In this document: one piece after another, positions 20,705-32,472 of the stretch
How the letters are laid out: every line of letters starts with the position of its first letter
Numbering within the stretch: position 1 is the stretch's first letter
NCBI RefSeq assembly: GCF_023159225.1
Contig: NC_063176.1
Coordinates: 36,388,786 to 36,452,785 of the forward strand
From: Perognathus longimembris pacificus
Lineage: Eukaryota; Chordata; Mammalia; Rodentia; Heteromyidae
DNA: 64,000 nt
Direction: 5' to 3'
Position numbers and translations under genes: made by a program
Notes under the pieces: generated by a model
Seen by the model: only the letters and a program-made list of their open reading frames with translations
Database searches by the model: none
Told to the model about the DNA's origin: nothing

Positions 20705-20726
20705 CAGCACAAAAGCCTGTTTTCCA

Positions 20727-20932
20727 GGTTGGGGATATGGCCTAGTGGCAAGAGTGCTTGCCTTGTATACATGAGGCCCTGGGTTTGATTCCCCAGCACC
20801 ACATATGTAGAAAATGGCCAGAAGTGGCACTGTGGCTCAAGTGGCAGAGTGCTAGCCTTGAGCAAAAAGAAGCCAGGGACAGTGCTCAGGCCCTGAGTCC
20901 AAGCCCCTGGACTGGCAAAAAAAAAAAAAAAA
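20727..20932 (+). mobile_element. SINE-A
   Basis: Full dimer flanked by AAGCCTGTTTTCCAG and AGGCTGTTTTCCAG. Confidence 0.9.
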
Positions 20933-21497
20933 GGCTGTTTTCCAGCTTTAAGTCCCTCTCTTCAGAGGTTTAAGTGCACAAATGCAAAAGAATTACTCTG
21001 ACCACTGAAGTGAGCCTGCACATTGATTTTTTTTTCCCCACACTTGGAAGACTACAGTGGTCAGCATCTCTGTAAATGAAGTCATAAAGTACCAGGAGAC
21101 ATCCTTATCTTTTAAACATCTCAGCATAAAAATGCTGTGCTCTGAATGTGATGAAATACATTTAATTTTCCTTCACATAACTCTAATGTATTCATAATAT
21201 GTGGATTGTAGACATACCTAAATTGTAAATTGCGTGCTTGTGTTACTAGATGAGTGGGCAGTGGGGAGGGACAGTCTAAGCCTTTTTCATACAATTAATT
21301 ATAATTAGTATTGCAAGGGTCTTAACTCAGGGCCTGGCATATGTCATGCATACTCTGTACAACTGAACTGTACCTTCAAGCCCTATTTATTATTAAAAAA
21401 AATTATTCCACTAAGAAATGTCGGAGAGGGCTGAAGGTGTAGCTCAATAGTGGAACATTTCTATCATTTGCAAGGCCCTGGCTTCCTCCCCATTTCT

Positions 21498-21698
21498 TTT
21501 TTTTTGGCCAGTCCTGGGGCTTGGACTCAGGGCCTGAGCACTGTCCCTGGCTTCTTTTTGCTCAAGGCTAGCACTCTGCCACTTGAGTCACAGTGCCACT
21601 TCTGGCCATTTTCTGTATATGTGGTGCTGGGGAATCGAACCCAGGGCCTCATGTATATGAAGCAGGCACTCTTGCCACTAGGCCATATCCCTAGCCCC
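21498..21698 (-). mobile_element. SINE-A
   Basis: Reverse dimer flanked by CCTCCCCATTTCT on both sides. Confidence 0.9.
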
Positions 21699-21879
21699 TC
21701 CTCCCCATTTCTCAAAAAGAAAAAACTAAAACTTTTACTATGGGAGACCTAGAGCTTCTTAAATATTAGTGGCTAGTTTTTAATTTACTGCCAAGTGGAA
21801 AAGCTGGAGAAGTTGTAGAGAAGACAGTAGCTTTTTTTGTTTTGTTTCTGTTTTTTGTCTGTTTTGTTTCTGTTTCTGT

Positions 21880-22480
21880 CTGTTGTGGGGCTTAAATTCA
21901 GGGCCTGTGCTCTGTTCCCGAACTTTTCTGCTCAAAGCTAGCACTCTACCACTTGAGCCACAGCTTCATTTCTGACTTTGTGGTTAATTGGAGATGAGTC
22001 TCCAAGGATTGGGCTGGGAATGTGAATTAGGGGTAGAGTGCCTGCCTAGCATGCATGAAACCTTGGGTTCGATTCCTTAGTACCACATAAACAGAAAAAG
22101 CCAAAAGTGGCACTGTGGCTCAAGTGGTAGAGTGCTAACCTTGAACCAAAAAGAAGCCAGGGACAGTGCTCAGGCCCTGAATCCAAGCCCCAAGACTGGC
22201 AAAAAAACAAAACAAAACAAAAAACAGTAACAGCCAGACATCAGTAGCTCGTTCTTATAATCTTCACTACTAAGCAGGCTGAGCTCTGAGTATGGAAGTT
22301 TGAAGCCAGCCGGGGCAGGAAAGTTTATGAGGCTCTTATCTCTAATTAACCACCCAAAAGTCAGAAGTGGAGCTGTGGCTCAAGTGGGACAGTGCTAGTC
22401 TTGAGCAAAGAAGCTAAGAAACAGCTGCTTGGTCTAACCTCAAGCCACAATATTGTCACACAAAAAAAAGTAAAATAAAT
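21880..22480 (+). mobile_element. SINE cluster: reverse SINE-B piece, SINE-A, SINE-B
   Basis: Reverse right monomer at about 21885-22010, forward SINE-A at 22012-22215 and forward SINE-B at 22229-22475, nearly abutting. The strand given is that of the last two. Confidence 0.78.
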
Positions 22481-22523
22481 GCTGCCCATATCATATAACT
22501 GGCTTTATAAAAACGTAGTAAAG

Positions 22524-22970
22524 GGCTGGGAATATGGCCTAGTGGCAAGAGTGCTTGCCTCGTATACATGAAGCCCTGGGTTCAATTCCCCAGCACCACG
22601 TATATAGAAAATGGCCAGAAGTGGCGCTGTGGCTCAAGTGGTAGAGTGCTAGCCTTGAGCAAAAAGAAGTCAGGGACAGTGCTCAGGCCGAGTCCAAGGC
22701 CCAGAACTGGCAAAAACAAAACAAAACAAACAACAACAACAACAACAAAAAACTTAGTAAAGGGGCTGGGAATATGGCTTGGTGGTAAAGTGCTCGCCTC
22801 GTATGCATGAAGCCCTGGGTTCGATTCTTCAGCACCACATATATAGAAAAAGTCAGAAGTGGCACCGTGGCTCAAGTGGTAGAGTGCTAGCCTTGAGCAA
22901 AAAGAAGCCAGGGACAGTGCTCAGGCCCTGAGTTCAAGCCCCAGGACTGGCAAAAAAAAAAATAAACAAA
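22524..22970 (+). mobile_element. Two SINE-A copies in tandem with three flanking duplicates
   Basis: Copies at 22524-22750 and 22762-22968. The flank AC(G/T)TAGTAAA occurs before, between and after them, as expected for a second insertion into the first one's duplication. Confidence 0.87.
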
Positions 22971-23009
22971 AACTTAGTAAAACACTGAAACATTTTAAAT
23001 TTTACATTA

Positions 23010-23240
23010 GGACCTGTGATTGTTAATTTTATGTCTACTTAATTGTGCCATGGGTTGACCAGATATTTGGTCAAACATCCTTAGTGTTTCTGTGGAGGTA
23101 TTTCAGGATGAGACTAACAAGCACGGATAGACTAAGTGAAGCAGATTGAGCTCCCTAATGAGTGGGACCCATTCAAACAAGTGAAGGTCAAATAGAAGAA
23201 AAAGGCTGACATTCCAGAGTAAGGGAGAATTTTCCCTCTT
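23010..23240 (+). repeat. Ancient mammalian interspersed repeat (LTR-like)
   Basis: TTGTTAATTTTATGTCTACTTAATTGTGCCATGGG...CCAGATATTTGGTCAAACAT...GTTTCTGTGGAGGTATTT...GAAGCAGATTG resembles a repeat found across placental mammals. I recognise the wording but do not assert a family name. Confidence 0.5.
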
Positions 23241-24356
23241 TAGACACTCTGGTTTCTTAGGCTTTCAGACCAAGTTGGGTGTAAGGTTCATAAAGAAAAC
23301 CTGCTACGAAGTTCAGGCAGAGAAGAGCATATTTGAGGGACAGCAAACTGCCAGCCCGCACAAGATGGAGGCGTGGGGTAACAGGAAGAGAAAAAGAGGA
23401 AGGGTAAAAGTGGGAACTTAGTGGATTGGATATTATCTCAGAGAAGGGGGAGGTAAATGCCCCCAGGTGTGCCAGTTACCTTGGTAATGCAGGTAGGTAC
23501 TGGGCACAGACTTAAAACAGGTGGGGGGCATCTGGATGGAGCTCTCCTGGGGATGGACCTTACAATGGGAAACTGCACCTTGGCTGTTCTGGGTCCTCAG
23601 TTTACCAACTATTCTGCAGTTCTCAGGATCTGTTAGCTTTCATACTTGCCTTGCATGGCCAATTTGTTTCTCTCTCCTTATCCTCTCTTTTTCCCCCTTC
23701 CTCTCCCTATATGAATATATATCTTGTTATAGACAGGAATTAATTAGATTTCTGTGACCTTCTTAAGTTGATGACAGCCAGGTGAGTAATATTTTCAACT
23801 GAATCCAGTGTTGTAGTCCTTTCATGTTGTAGTCTAAGAGCTATCATCAGCTCACCACTAAATAAGTGCTTTATGATTCTGGCTTTATGCCTCTAAGGTA
23901 AGGATAATTAAAATATCCAAGAAATTTGCTAGGATAACTTCAAAAAGTCTAAAACTTGTTCTAAAAACTTAATTTTACTTTTCAAATGAGTTGGAATGGT
24001 GCCTAAAATTAAATATTAAAAAACACCAGAAGGCACTTTTTGTTTCTGGACATACACCTTTATTTAAGGTTTCAAATATATAGGGTAAAAATGATGGTAG
24101 CAACTTCACACAAACATAAAAGATACAGCTTAGATTTACTTGCTCAAGTTACTAATATTGACCAAAACTCTTCAAGTGTCACATAAAAATTTGGCTATAT
24201 TACTTGCTTTTCCAACAGTCTGATCACATAGAAGTGAACCCTCCTGGCCCCCACTCTGGTGTATAACCTAAAAGATCAAGAGCAAATGTTAATGTAATCC
24301 AAGGTTGTTTTTAATAACTGTTCTCATTTAACCCTTAGTTTGCTGTTTAAGAAAAT
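23240..24356. other. Intergenic, no gene seen
   Basis: No convincing exon. The 3' end of the TRAPPC2 retrocopy may lie near 24040. Confidence 0.35.
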
Positions 24357-24560
24357 GGAGGGCTGGGAATATGGCTTAGTGGTAGAGTGCTCGCCTTGCA
24401 TGCATGAAGCCCTGGGTTCAATTCCTCAGCACCACATAAATAGAAAAGGCAGGAAGTGGAGCTGTGACTCAAGTGGTAGAGTGCTAGCCTTGAGCAGAAA
24501 GGGAGCCAGGGACAGTGGTCAGGCTCTGAGTCCAAGCCCCGGGGGGGGGGGGGGGGGGAA
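24357..24560 (+). mobile_element. SINE-A ending in (G)18
   Basis: Flanked by AGAAAATGGA / AGAAATGGA. It lies in the probable UTR of the TRAPPC2 retrocopy. Confidence 0.85.
24541..24558 (+). repeat. (G)18 homopolymer in a SINE-A tail
   Basis: 18 G's directly after AAGCCCC of a SINE right monomer, where AGGACTGGC is expected. Confidence 0.95.
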
Positions 24561-24812
24561 GAAATGGAAATCCAAGGATGTAAAGTGACAGAGGCAACGT
24601 ATTTCCTTGCGGGCAGTAATGTTGATCTATTTTACATGGGTCCGGATTTCTACAACTATAGAAGGATCACTATTCTCAAACTCTGACATACAACATTTTA
24701 GTACTACAAATGCTTATGGCTTCAGATCCTTGAGTAGTTATAATATTGCCAAATGTATATAAATAAGTCAAGGTGTATACTATTAATTTCAGTCACTTCT
24801 GCAGAATCTTTG

Positions 24813-25037
24813 TATGTGTGCTACTCTTGGGGCCTGAACTCAGGGGCTGGGTGCTGCCTCTGAACTTTTGTGTTCAAGGCTAGCACTTCTAGCTTTTTTG
24901 GGGGGTTGGGGGGAAGAGGGGTTTAATTGGAGATGAGTCTCATGGACTTTCCTGTCTTGAGCTGGCTCCAAATGGCAATCCTCAGATTTCAGCCACCTGA
25001 GTAGTTGGGTTAGAGGTGTGAGCCACCAGTGCCTGCT
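24813..25037 (-). mobile_element. SINE-B in the probable TRAPPC2 retrocopy 3' UTR
   Basis: Reverse copy flanked by TCACTTCTGCAGAATCTTTG and TCACTTCTGCAGAAACTTTG (one mismatch), so it entered after the retrocopy. Confidence 0.88.
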
Positions 25038-25182
25038 CACTTCTGCAGAAACTTTGAAATCTACCAAATCTTAATGACATTTGTTTTTGAATGTAAGTTA
25101 CATCAAGATCAAGCCACAAAGCACACATTCCTGAGTATTCTCCATTGTGATGATACTGGTTTTCTTCAGAAATTTTCTGCAT

Positions 25183-25728
<546 letters not shown>

Positions 25729-25999
25729 CTAGGATGACTGGGGCTTCTGTAGCAAGATGCCGACAGCAGAACCACCAAGTATGCGACAAAGACACTCACT
25801 CCGCAGTTCCAACCCTAGATGGCAGTATTTCTCTACAGAGGCAGCAAACAAATATAACAAATGAAGATATCTTTAAGTTCTCCTTTAGTGCAATTTCTAT
25901 TCAAGACTCAGGACCAAAGTACATTATGATAAATTTAAAAGTATACATTCATCACAATAAAGAAAAAGGAAAAGGACTAGTAAAATATAAAGTATATTG

Positions 26000-26285
26000 A
26001 AAACGTGTAAATCCAATAAAATGAAAAGTGAAGTTGAGAAGCAAAAAGTGAGAGGGATAATGAGAAGAAAATGAGGTCAAAGCATACAATACATGAGAAC
26101 TGTTTTCCATATCATGTTATTTATAACTAATCAATGTGTCTAGCTCTCACTGGCTTCCTTTCCCTGTCTTCTTCCACCATGGATTTGTCTTCACCCATAC
26201 CTTACAGGGAAGATGCTGAGAACACATCAGGATTCACAGCAAAGGCAGACAAGGGTAAGGGGTAGGAGTCACCTTAGATATGCAA
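26000..26285. other. Intergenic, no gene seen
   Basis: AT-rich, upstream side of the TRAPPC2 retrocopy. Confidence 0.35.
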
Positions 26286-26289
26286 AATA

Positions 26290-26492
26290 AATTTTTTTTG
26301 CCAGTCCTGGAGCTTGAACTCAGGGCCAGGGGTCTGTCCCTGAGCCTCTCTGTGCTCAAGGCTAGCACTCTACCACTTGAGCCACAGCACCTCTTCTAGC
26401 TTTTTCTGTTTATGTAGTGCTGAGGAATTGAACTCAGGGCTTCATGCATGCTAGGCAAGCACTTGACCACTAAGCCACATTCTTAGCCCCTG
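26290..26492 (-). mobile_element. SINE-A
   Basis: Reverse dimer from TTTTGCCAGTCCTGGAGCTT to CATTCTTAGCCCC, with TGCAAAA on both sides. Confidence 0.83.
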
Positions 26493-26639
26493 CAAAACTT
26501 TTTGAATTAGAAGCAAAGTAGACAAATGTTCTACTTCTTAAATAATTGGGTCTCTGTCCTTTCTTGGATGAGACTTAGAAAAGGATTGAAAGAATTCTGA
26601 ATAATGGTCTGGTCTATTTAGTTTAAGGCTTTAGGTACC

Positions 26640-26760
26640 ACAAATTCATCCTTCCATTCCCTCCTTCCCCCCCTTCCCTCTTTCCTTTCCCTTCTATCCC
26701 TTGAACATTCCCTCCATCCTCCCTCCACCTCTCACTTCTCTTTCCTGAACCACTCTTTTT
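26640..26760 (+). repeat. Pyrimidine-rich (CCTT)n-like tract
   Basis: Diverged CCTT/CTTT runs with little else. No gene. Confidence 0.75.
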
Positions 26761-26844
26761 AAACCACTTTCTAGGTACTCTGAAGACTTTAATGAACAAA
26801 GCTCACAAATTCTACGCCCTCTTTAGTCTTACATCTTTTTTAGG

Positions 26845-27078
26845 GGTGGGGGAGGCTTGAATTCAGGCCTATGTGCTGCCCCTCAGCTTTTATGCTCAAG
26901 ACTAGTACTCTAGCTACCACTTGAGCCACATTGCCACTTTTAGCTTTTTGGTGATTAACTGAAGAGAAAAAAAATCTCATGGACTTCTGCCTGGACTGGC
27001 TTCAAACTGAGATCCTCAAATCTCAGCCTCTTGAATAACTAGGATTATAGGTGTGGACCACTGGCATCCAGGTCAGTC
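26845..27078 (-). mobile_element. SINE-B
   Basis: Reverse, nearly full length and diverged. Confidence 0.75.
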
Positions 27079-27199
27079 TTAAATCTTAGTGGAGTGGAAA
27101 TGGAAAGCATAATCAGTGATCTATATGGCATATTCTCAATGGATAAGTGATCCAGAAATATACATACAATCATCTATATTTGTGTACATTACATCAGGA

Positions 27200-28300
27200 C
27201 AGTAGCTGAGAAAACTTCTTATGTGGAACGCTTTAGAGTTTGAGTCCTCAGGAGGTGATAGCCATGGAAAGTTGGTGATAGCTTCTCTGGCAAGGAAGTG
27301 TATTTAGGGATTCTCTCCAGTGTGGATCGGCTCATAAACCCACAGGCTGGTTTTGTGGTTGAAGGACTTTTCACACACTTTATGTAAAAGGCTTCTTTCA
27401 TATTGCCTGATGTACTTTGTAAAGCTGATGCTGATAGAAGCCTTTGTGACAAACATATGACCTCGCTTCTGTCTTCGCTAATGAGCTAGTCAGTGAGACA
27501 TACCTATAGATATTAGGACAGTCCTCACATTGGTTTGGTGGTTTTGTGTAATATTGGTGTCTTTCATATGAAGAATTTCCCTTATTGCTCTGGTAAATAG
27601 AAACAGGCTCAGAGGACTGATCTGGCCTGGAAAGAAACCTTGTAACCATGTTCTTTCAGTGACTTTCCAGGACCTGCCGGAATCCAGCCTTGCTCATCTG
27701 GTGGGGTGTGTGTTCTTACAGGAAATACTTTCCTCTTTGGGCCTACAACCATTCTCTTTCTGGATAATGAAGAGGGAAAAGCTATTTTCTTGACTAGCAG
27801 TACAGGCATATTACTTGAGATGATTTCCAGTATTTTTGTTAGTCATCATCCCTTTCTAAGAGTATGCTGGGAAGTCTTGAGTGTCCCTGTACTGTCTCCT
27901 ATGGAGTTACTACAGACAACTGATTGTGCCTGACTGACCACTATGATAAGGGTTTGTTCTAAGAAAAGACATTCCTGTCTCTGAATGTTGACATGGTCTA
28001 AGAAAGCTGGCTTCATGCAAACACTGGTCAAGTCTTCCATTAATTTCTCCAGGTTTCTGCTACTTGACTCACATTTCTGTTTCAGAATGATTTGTCCTGG
28101 CAGACTCTGTTGATCAAGTGCTCCAGGACCAAATGCAAAAGAACTTCATTCTTGTGTTTTTCTGGCTGCAGCCATGAGTGAAGACTTTCAAGATTTTTCA
28201 GCTCCTGAACACCAGTTATTGCTGTGTTAAAATTAATTAAGCTGACTTTTTGAGAAACAAGAGATTGCCTACTCTTTGGGGATAGCATGCTTCTGCCTGG
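27200..28300 (-). pseudogene. ZSCAN4-like processed pseudogene
   Basis: Minus-strand fragments in several frames follow ZSCAN4 from N- to C-terminus. A SCAN-box piece (LHSWLQPEKHKNEVLLHLVL, about 28180) comes first. The linker segment follows (MEDLTSVCMKP...HVNIQRQECLF, about 27950-28040). Next is a stretch like the pre-finger region (QSSEP...QSNKGNSS, about 27580-27620), then C2H2 finger remnants (CEDCPNIYRYVSL, CHKGFYQHQLYKVHQ, and a last finger near 27230-27300). ZSCAN4 is a SCAN/zinc-finger factor of early embryos and telomere maintenance. SCAN and fingers lie in about 1.1 kb without introns, so the copy is processed. Stops and frameshifts between pieces make it nonfunctional. Some finger cysteines and histidines are lost. 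Confidence 0.82.
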
Positions 28301-28336
28301 CTTAAATTCTACATGTGTGATTTAAGATCATTTGAT

Positions 28337-28556
28337 GGGGGCCTGGGGATGTGGCCTAGTGGCAAGAGTGCTTGCCTTGTATACATGAGGCCCTGGGTTC
28401 GATTCCCCAGCACCACATATACAGAAAATGGCCAGAAGTGGCGCTGTGGCTCAAGTGGCAGAGTGCTAGCCTTGAGCAAAAAGAAGCCAGGGACAGTGTT
28501 CAGGCCCTGAGTCCAAGGTCCAGGACTGGCCAAAAAAAAAAAAAAAAAAAAAAAAA
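28337..28556 (+). mobile_element. SINE-A beside the ZSCAN4 pseudogene
   Basis: Full dimer with A23 tail, flanked by AGATCATTTGATGG on both sides. Confidence 0.92.
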
Positions 28557-28569
28557 AGATCATTTGATG

Positions 28570-28805
28570 GTTGGGCATTGATGGCTTGTGCCTGTAATCC
28601 TAGCTACTCAGGAGGCTAACATCTGAGGATAGAGATTTGAAGCCATCCTGGGCAGGAAAGTCTGTGAGATTCTTACCATCAATTAACCACCAGAAAACCA
28701 GAAGTGGAGCTGTGACTCAAAGTGGTATAATGCCAGTCTTGAGCACAAAATCTCTGGGACAGTTCCCAAGCCCTGCCCCAAATCCTACCAAAAAGAAAAG
28801 AAAAT
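28570..28805 (+). mobile_element. SINE-B
   Basis: TTGGGCATTGATGGCTTGTG head to CCTACCAAAAAG. Confidence 0.8.
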
Positions 28806-29039
28806 TTGGGGATGGTTTACATTGAAAAGACCCTGAGCTTTAAAGTCATTCCTGGCAAGAGTTCTTAGGTAGATTTAAATTTAGATACTTTCTGCTGTCT
28901 TGCATGTCTGGGAATTTGTTTCATCAACTGGCGAATATTTGAAAGGCTGTAAGCTTTTTCCTTCTCACTTGAGCTTTAAACAGGGTAATTCTGTCCTGCA
29001 CACTGAGATGGTATGCAGAGGTATATTGCTGCTCTGGGT

Positions 29040-29240
29040 TTTATTTTGGGGGGATGGCTTGAACTCAGGGCCTGGGCACTGTTGTCCCTGAGCTTTTTTT
29101 GCTCAAGGCTAGCAACTCAACCACTTGAGCAACAGCACCGATGCTGGCTTTTACTGTTTACATGGTACTAAGGAATCAACCCAGGGCTTCATGCATGCTA
29201 AGCAAGCACTCTACCACTAAGCCACATTCCCAGCCCTTAA
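29040..29240 (-). mobile_element. SINE-A
   Basis: Reverse dimer ending CACATTCCCAGCCC. Confidence 0.8.
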
Positions 29241-29452
29241 ATCTATTAACTATTGGAAATTAAACAAAGGGGAGCTAAAAGGCTGGTTATCTAGGATTTG
29301 TTAGAGGTTTTAAACAGTAATCCTATTCAAATTAGTTAAAACATTAGGAACACTATTTGGCTCACAATTGGAAATTCAGAGTTGAGTAGGCTTTATAGTG
29401 TCCTCAGTTCTATTTCCCACTAATTCTCTTCGCTCTGCTTTCTTCCAAATGT

Positions 29453-29454
<2 letters not shown>

Positions 29455-29504
<50 letters not shown>
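29455..29504 (+). repeat. (GT)n microsatellite
   Basis: About 24 uninterrupted GT units, followed by a reverse SINE fragment, so equivalent to a (CA)n tail. Confidence 0.92.
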
Positions 29505-29505
<1 letters not shown>

Positions 29506-29561
29506 GACTCTGGGACTTGAACTCAGGGCCTCATGCTATCTTGACTTAAAAAAAAAAAATT

Positions 29562-29762
29562 ATTGGGCTGGGAATATGGCCTAGTGGCAAGAGTGCTTGC
29601 ATCGTATACGTGAAGCCCTGGGTACAATTCTCCAACACCACATATATAGAAAACGTCCAGAAGTGGTGCTGTGGCTCAAGTGGCAGAGGGCTAGCCTTGA
29701 GCAAAAAGAAGCCAGGGACAGTGCTCATGCCCTCAGTTCAAGGCCCAGGACTGGCAAAAAAT
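29562..29762 (+). mobile_element. SINE-A
   Basis: Full dimer inserted at the L1 3' end fragment that follows. Confidence 0.85.
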
Positions 29763-29866
29763 TTATAAAGGTGATGTATGGAGGGGTTCCAGTTACATAA
29801 GTCAGGTAAAGAGTACATTTCTTTTTGAACAATGTCAGCCTTTCTCTCGCTCTCTTCCATTCACTT
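29763..29866 (-). mobile_element. LINE-1 3' end fragment
   Basis: Same reversed L1 3' UTR sequence as at 8797-8870 (GGGGTTCCAGTTACATAAGTC...), directly after a SINE-A. Confidence 0.65.
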
Positions 29867-29985
29867 GGCTGGTGTTCTACCATTGAGGCCATGCCTCCAC
29901 TACTGACTTTTTGCTGGTTAATTTGAGAGAGGAGCCAGGTCCGGCTTAGAACCATGATCCTCAGATCTGAGCCTCCTGATTCTTT
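29867..29985 (-). mobile_element. SINE-B fragment
   Basis: Reverse right-monomer start, linker and left monomer (ATCCTCAGATCTGAGCCTCC). Confidence 0.7.
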
Positions 29986-30232
29986 CTGATACGGTTTTTT
30001 CCTCCTCTAGTAATCTCATTCCTGTACATATCTCACTCTATATTGCTCCTCAATGCCTAGCTCATTTAGCTAAGCACTAACCCAATTTTTGAAAGAATGC
30101 TTTGTGCTCATTGAACAAGAATTAGCCAAGGGGGCTATCCAGGATCTATAGACAAACAGAAGCTTTCCCCATGGATAGGATATGGTATTGGATATAACAG
30201 ATGTAGAGATGGTAACAACAAATCCAGTAGAG

Positions 30233-30458
30233 GGGCTGGGGATATGGCCTAGTGGCAAGAGAGCTTGCCTCATATACATGAGGCCCTGGGTTCGATTCCC
30301 CAGCACCACATATACAGAAAACGGCCAGAAGTGGCGCTGTGGCTCAAGTGGCAGAGTGCTAGCCTTGAGCAAAAAGAAGCCTGGGACAGTGCTCAGGCCC
30401 TGAGTCCAAGGACCAGGACTGGCCAAAACAAACAAACAAACAAACAAAAAAAACAACC
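30233..30458 (+). mobile_element. SINE-A
   Basis: Full dimer with (AAAC)n tail, flanked by AAATCCAGTAGAG on both sides. Confidence 0.92.
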
Positions 30459-30644
30459 AAATCCAGTAGAGCCAAGGGGGCAGGCAGAAATGTGATTTCA
30501 GAGCTAAAGAGATACAGATTTGACTGTTATTTGCATTGACATGAATTTGAAGAGTTGGGAGAATCTGAGATTATTTAGGGTGACAGTGTATTGTGAGAAG
30601 AACAAGAGATCACTGAGAAACAGTCACATTAAAGGATCACTGCG

Positions 30645-30866
30645 GTGCTGGGAATATAGCTTAGCAGTAGAGTGCTTGCCTTGCATGCATGGAGCCTTGG
30701 GCTCGATTCCTCAGCACAACATAAACAGAAAAAGCTGGAAGAGACCCTGTGGCTCAAGTGGTAGACTGTTAGCCTTGAGCAAAAAGAAGTCAGAGACAGT
30801 GGACAGTGCTCAGGCCTAAGTCCCAGCCCCAGGACTGGCCAAAAAAAGAAAAAAAGAAAAAAAAAA
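30645..30866 (+). mobile_element. SINE-A
   Basis: Flanked by AAAGGATCACTG and AAAGGATCAATG. It carries an internal GGACAGT duplication. Confidence 0.88.
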
Positions 30867-31094
30867 GGATCAATGCTGAGTCTTTCAGCCAGCAAAACAA
30901 AGTGATATGGGGCCAGAAACCCCTGTGGATGCAGGGTAGTAACAGTTACCTCTTATCTGTAAAGCCTTGGGACCAGGATTTTAAAAGTTTAACTTTCATT
31001 TGTTTTTCTTACCTCTCCAATTAGTGCACTACTTCATAGGCTCTGCTATTTACTTCCTTTTCTCTCTCACCAAGTCTACTTGTCTTGTATATGG

Positions 31095-31300
31095 CAAGTG
31101 AGGTGTGTGTATGTAGTTCTGGGGCTTGAACTCAGGACCTGGGCCCCTGTACCTGAGCTTCTTGGCTCCAAGGCTAGCACTCTACTACTTGAACCACAGC
31201 TCCCCTTCTGGCTTTTGGTGGTTTCTTGGATTTTTTTCCTACTTGGGCACCCTGAATAACTAGGATTACAGGCATGAGCCACTGGTACCTGGCTTAGTAT
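31095..31300 (-). mobile_element. SINE-B, diverged
   Basis: Reverse. The linker is shortened; it ends GCCACTGGTACCTGGC. Confidence 0.72.
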
Positions 31301-31575
31301 CTTTTTTTTTTCTTATTATGGTGGGAAATGTGATCAAGAATGTTCAAAGTTGGGCATCCAGCTGGATATTTGTAATTTTAAAATCCATTAACATTCATGA
31401 TAGCATTGGAATTCCTAGTTAGAATGACTAGGAAAACAAACACATTAGCAAACATATAAATTGGAAAAGTAGTTCTATAGTACCTTACATGTAAAAATCC
31501 TGAAGACACAGACAGACAGACACACACACACAAGAAAACCACAGAGAACCTCAAAACTGTCAGAATGATGAAACA
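31301..31575. other. Intergenic, no gene seen
   Basis: AT-rich, with a short CAGA/CACA patch at 31508-31533. Confidence 0.35.
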
Positions 31576-31803
31576 CAGCTTAGGTGCAGGTGGTTGATGC
31601 CATTAATCCTAGCTATTCAGGAGGCTGAGATCTGAGAATCTCAGTTCAAAGCTAGCTAAGAAAGTCCATGAGACTCTTACCTCCAATTAACTACCAAAAA
31701 ACTGTGGTTCAAGTGGTAGAGTACCAGCCTTGAGTGTAAAAGCTAAGAAACAGACCCTAGGCACCGAGTTCAAGTTCTCAGGATGGACATAATAGAAAAA
31801 TAA
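31576..31803 (+). mobile_element. SINE-B
   Basis: CAGCTTAGGTGCAGGTGGTTG head to TTCTCAGGATGGAC. Confidence 0.75.
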
Positions 31804-31989
31804 AATGTGTAGAAAGGTACAGGTTACAAAGTCAATAGTCAGGTGCAAAGGCATTGCCAGGAGGCCCAGCTACCTAACTTGGATGCTCAACTGGGAGATC
31901 CTTTGAGCTCAGACTAAGAAATTTGGCAAAACTTTTATCTCTAACAAATAGATAAATGAATGAACAAACAAAGATTTAAAAAGTCAGCT

Positions 31990-32110
31990 ACAAAGCCAGG
32001 TGTGGTAATACATACCTTCAATTTCCAGCATTTGGGAGGCTGAAGCAGGATTGAGAGTTCAATGCCAACTTGGGCAATATAGTGAGACCCTGTTGCAAAG
32101 GGGAAAAAAA
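31990..32110 (+). mobile_element. B1-like SINE
   Basis: GCCAGGTGTGGTAATACATA...CATTTGGGAGGCTGAAGCAG...GTGAGACCCTG, a clear 7SL/B1 layout with A tail. An older related piece may lie at 31820-31950. Confidence 0.75.
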
Positions 32111-32117
32111 AAGATCA

Positions 32118-32425
32118 AAGTCTAGAGCTATAGTTTAAGAAACAGAATGCCTGCCTGTCTAGCAAGCATGAGGCCCTGAGTTCAAATCCTAGCAACTTTA
32201 AAAACAAAAAGTTGGGCTGGGAATATGGCTTAGTGGTAGATTGCTTGCCTAGCATGCATGAAGCCCTGGGTTTGAGTCCTCAGTACCACATAAACAGAAA
32301 ACGCTGGAAGTGGCACTGTGGCTCAAGTGGTAGAGTGCAAGCCTTGAGCAAAAGAAGCTCAGTGACAGTGCCAAGACCCTGAGTTCAAACCCCAGGACTG
32401 GCAAAATAAATAAATAAATAAATAA
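32118..32425 (+). mobile_element. ID-like monomer followed by a SINE-A
   Basis: Single tRNA-like unit at about 32118-32208 (GCCTGCCTGTCTAGCAAGC...GAGTTCAAATCC), then a full SINE-A at 32214-32425 with an (AAAT)n tail. Confidence 0.78.
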
Positions 32426-32472
32426 AGAAAGAAAGCAATTATTTACACTAACAATAAACAATTTAGAAAGTA

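Larger units (their letters stand above)
24040..25182 (-). other. Probable 3' UTR of the TRAPPC2 retrocopy, interrupted by two SINEs
   Basis: Downstream of the TRAPPC2 stop on the minus strand, unique sequence runs to about 25037. It is broken by a reverse SINE-B flanked by near-identical TCACTTCTGCAGAA copies (starting 24792 and 25038), then resumes. A SINE-A at about 24359-24560 interrupts it again. An AATAAA signal on the minus strand at 24059-24064 is followed about 20 bases later by a short A-run, a candidate 3' end. I could not verify the UTR against the parent gene. Confidence 0.4.

Noticed and set aside
20643..20706. Regularly spaced CAGACA units resembling a short repeat array
   Set aside because: An interrupted CA microsatellite at a SINE tail; there are no spacers and nothing like a CRISPR.
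28372..28581. Recurrent small proteins of the type MPRIHEALGSIPQHHIYRK, and on the other strand ASTLPLEPQRHFWPFSVYVV
   Set aside because: These recur at dozens of sites and are simply the SINE-A sequence translated forward or in reverse. They are not a gene family.
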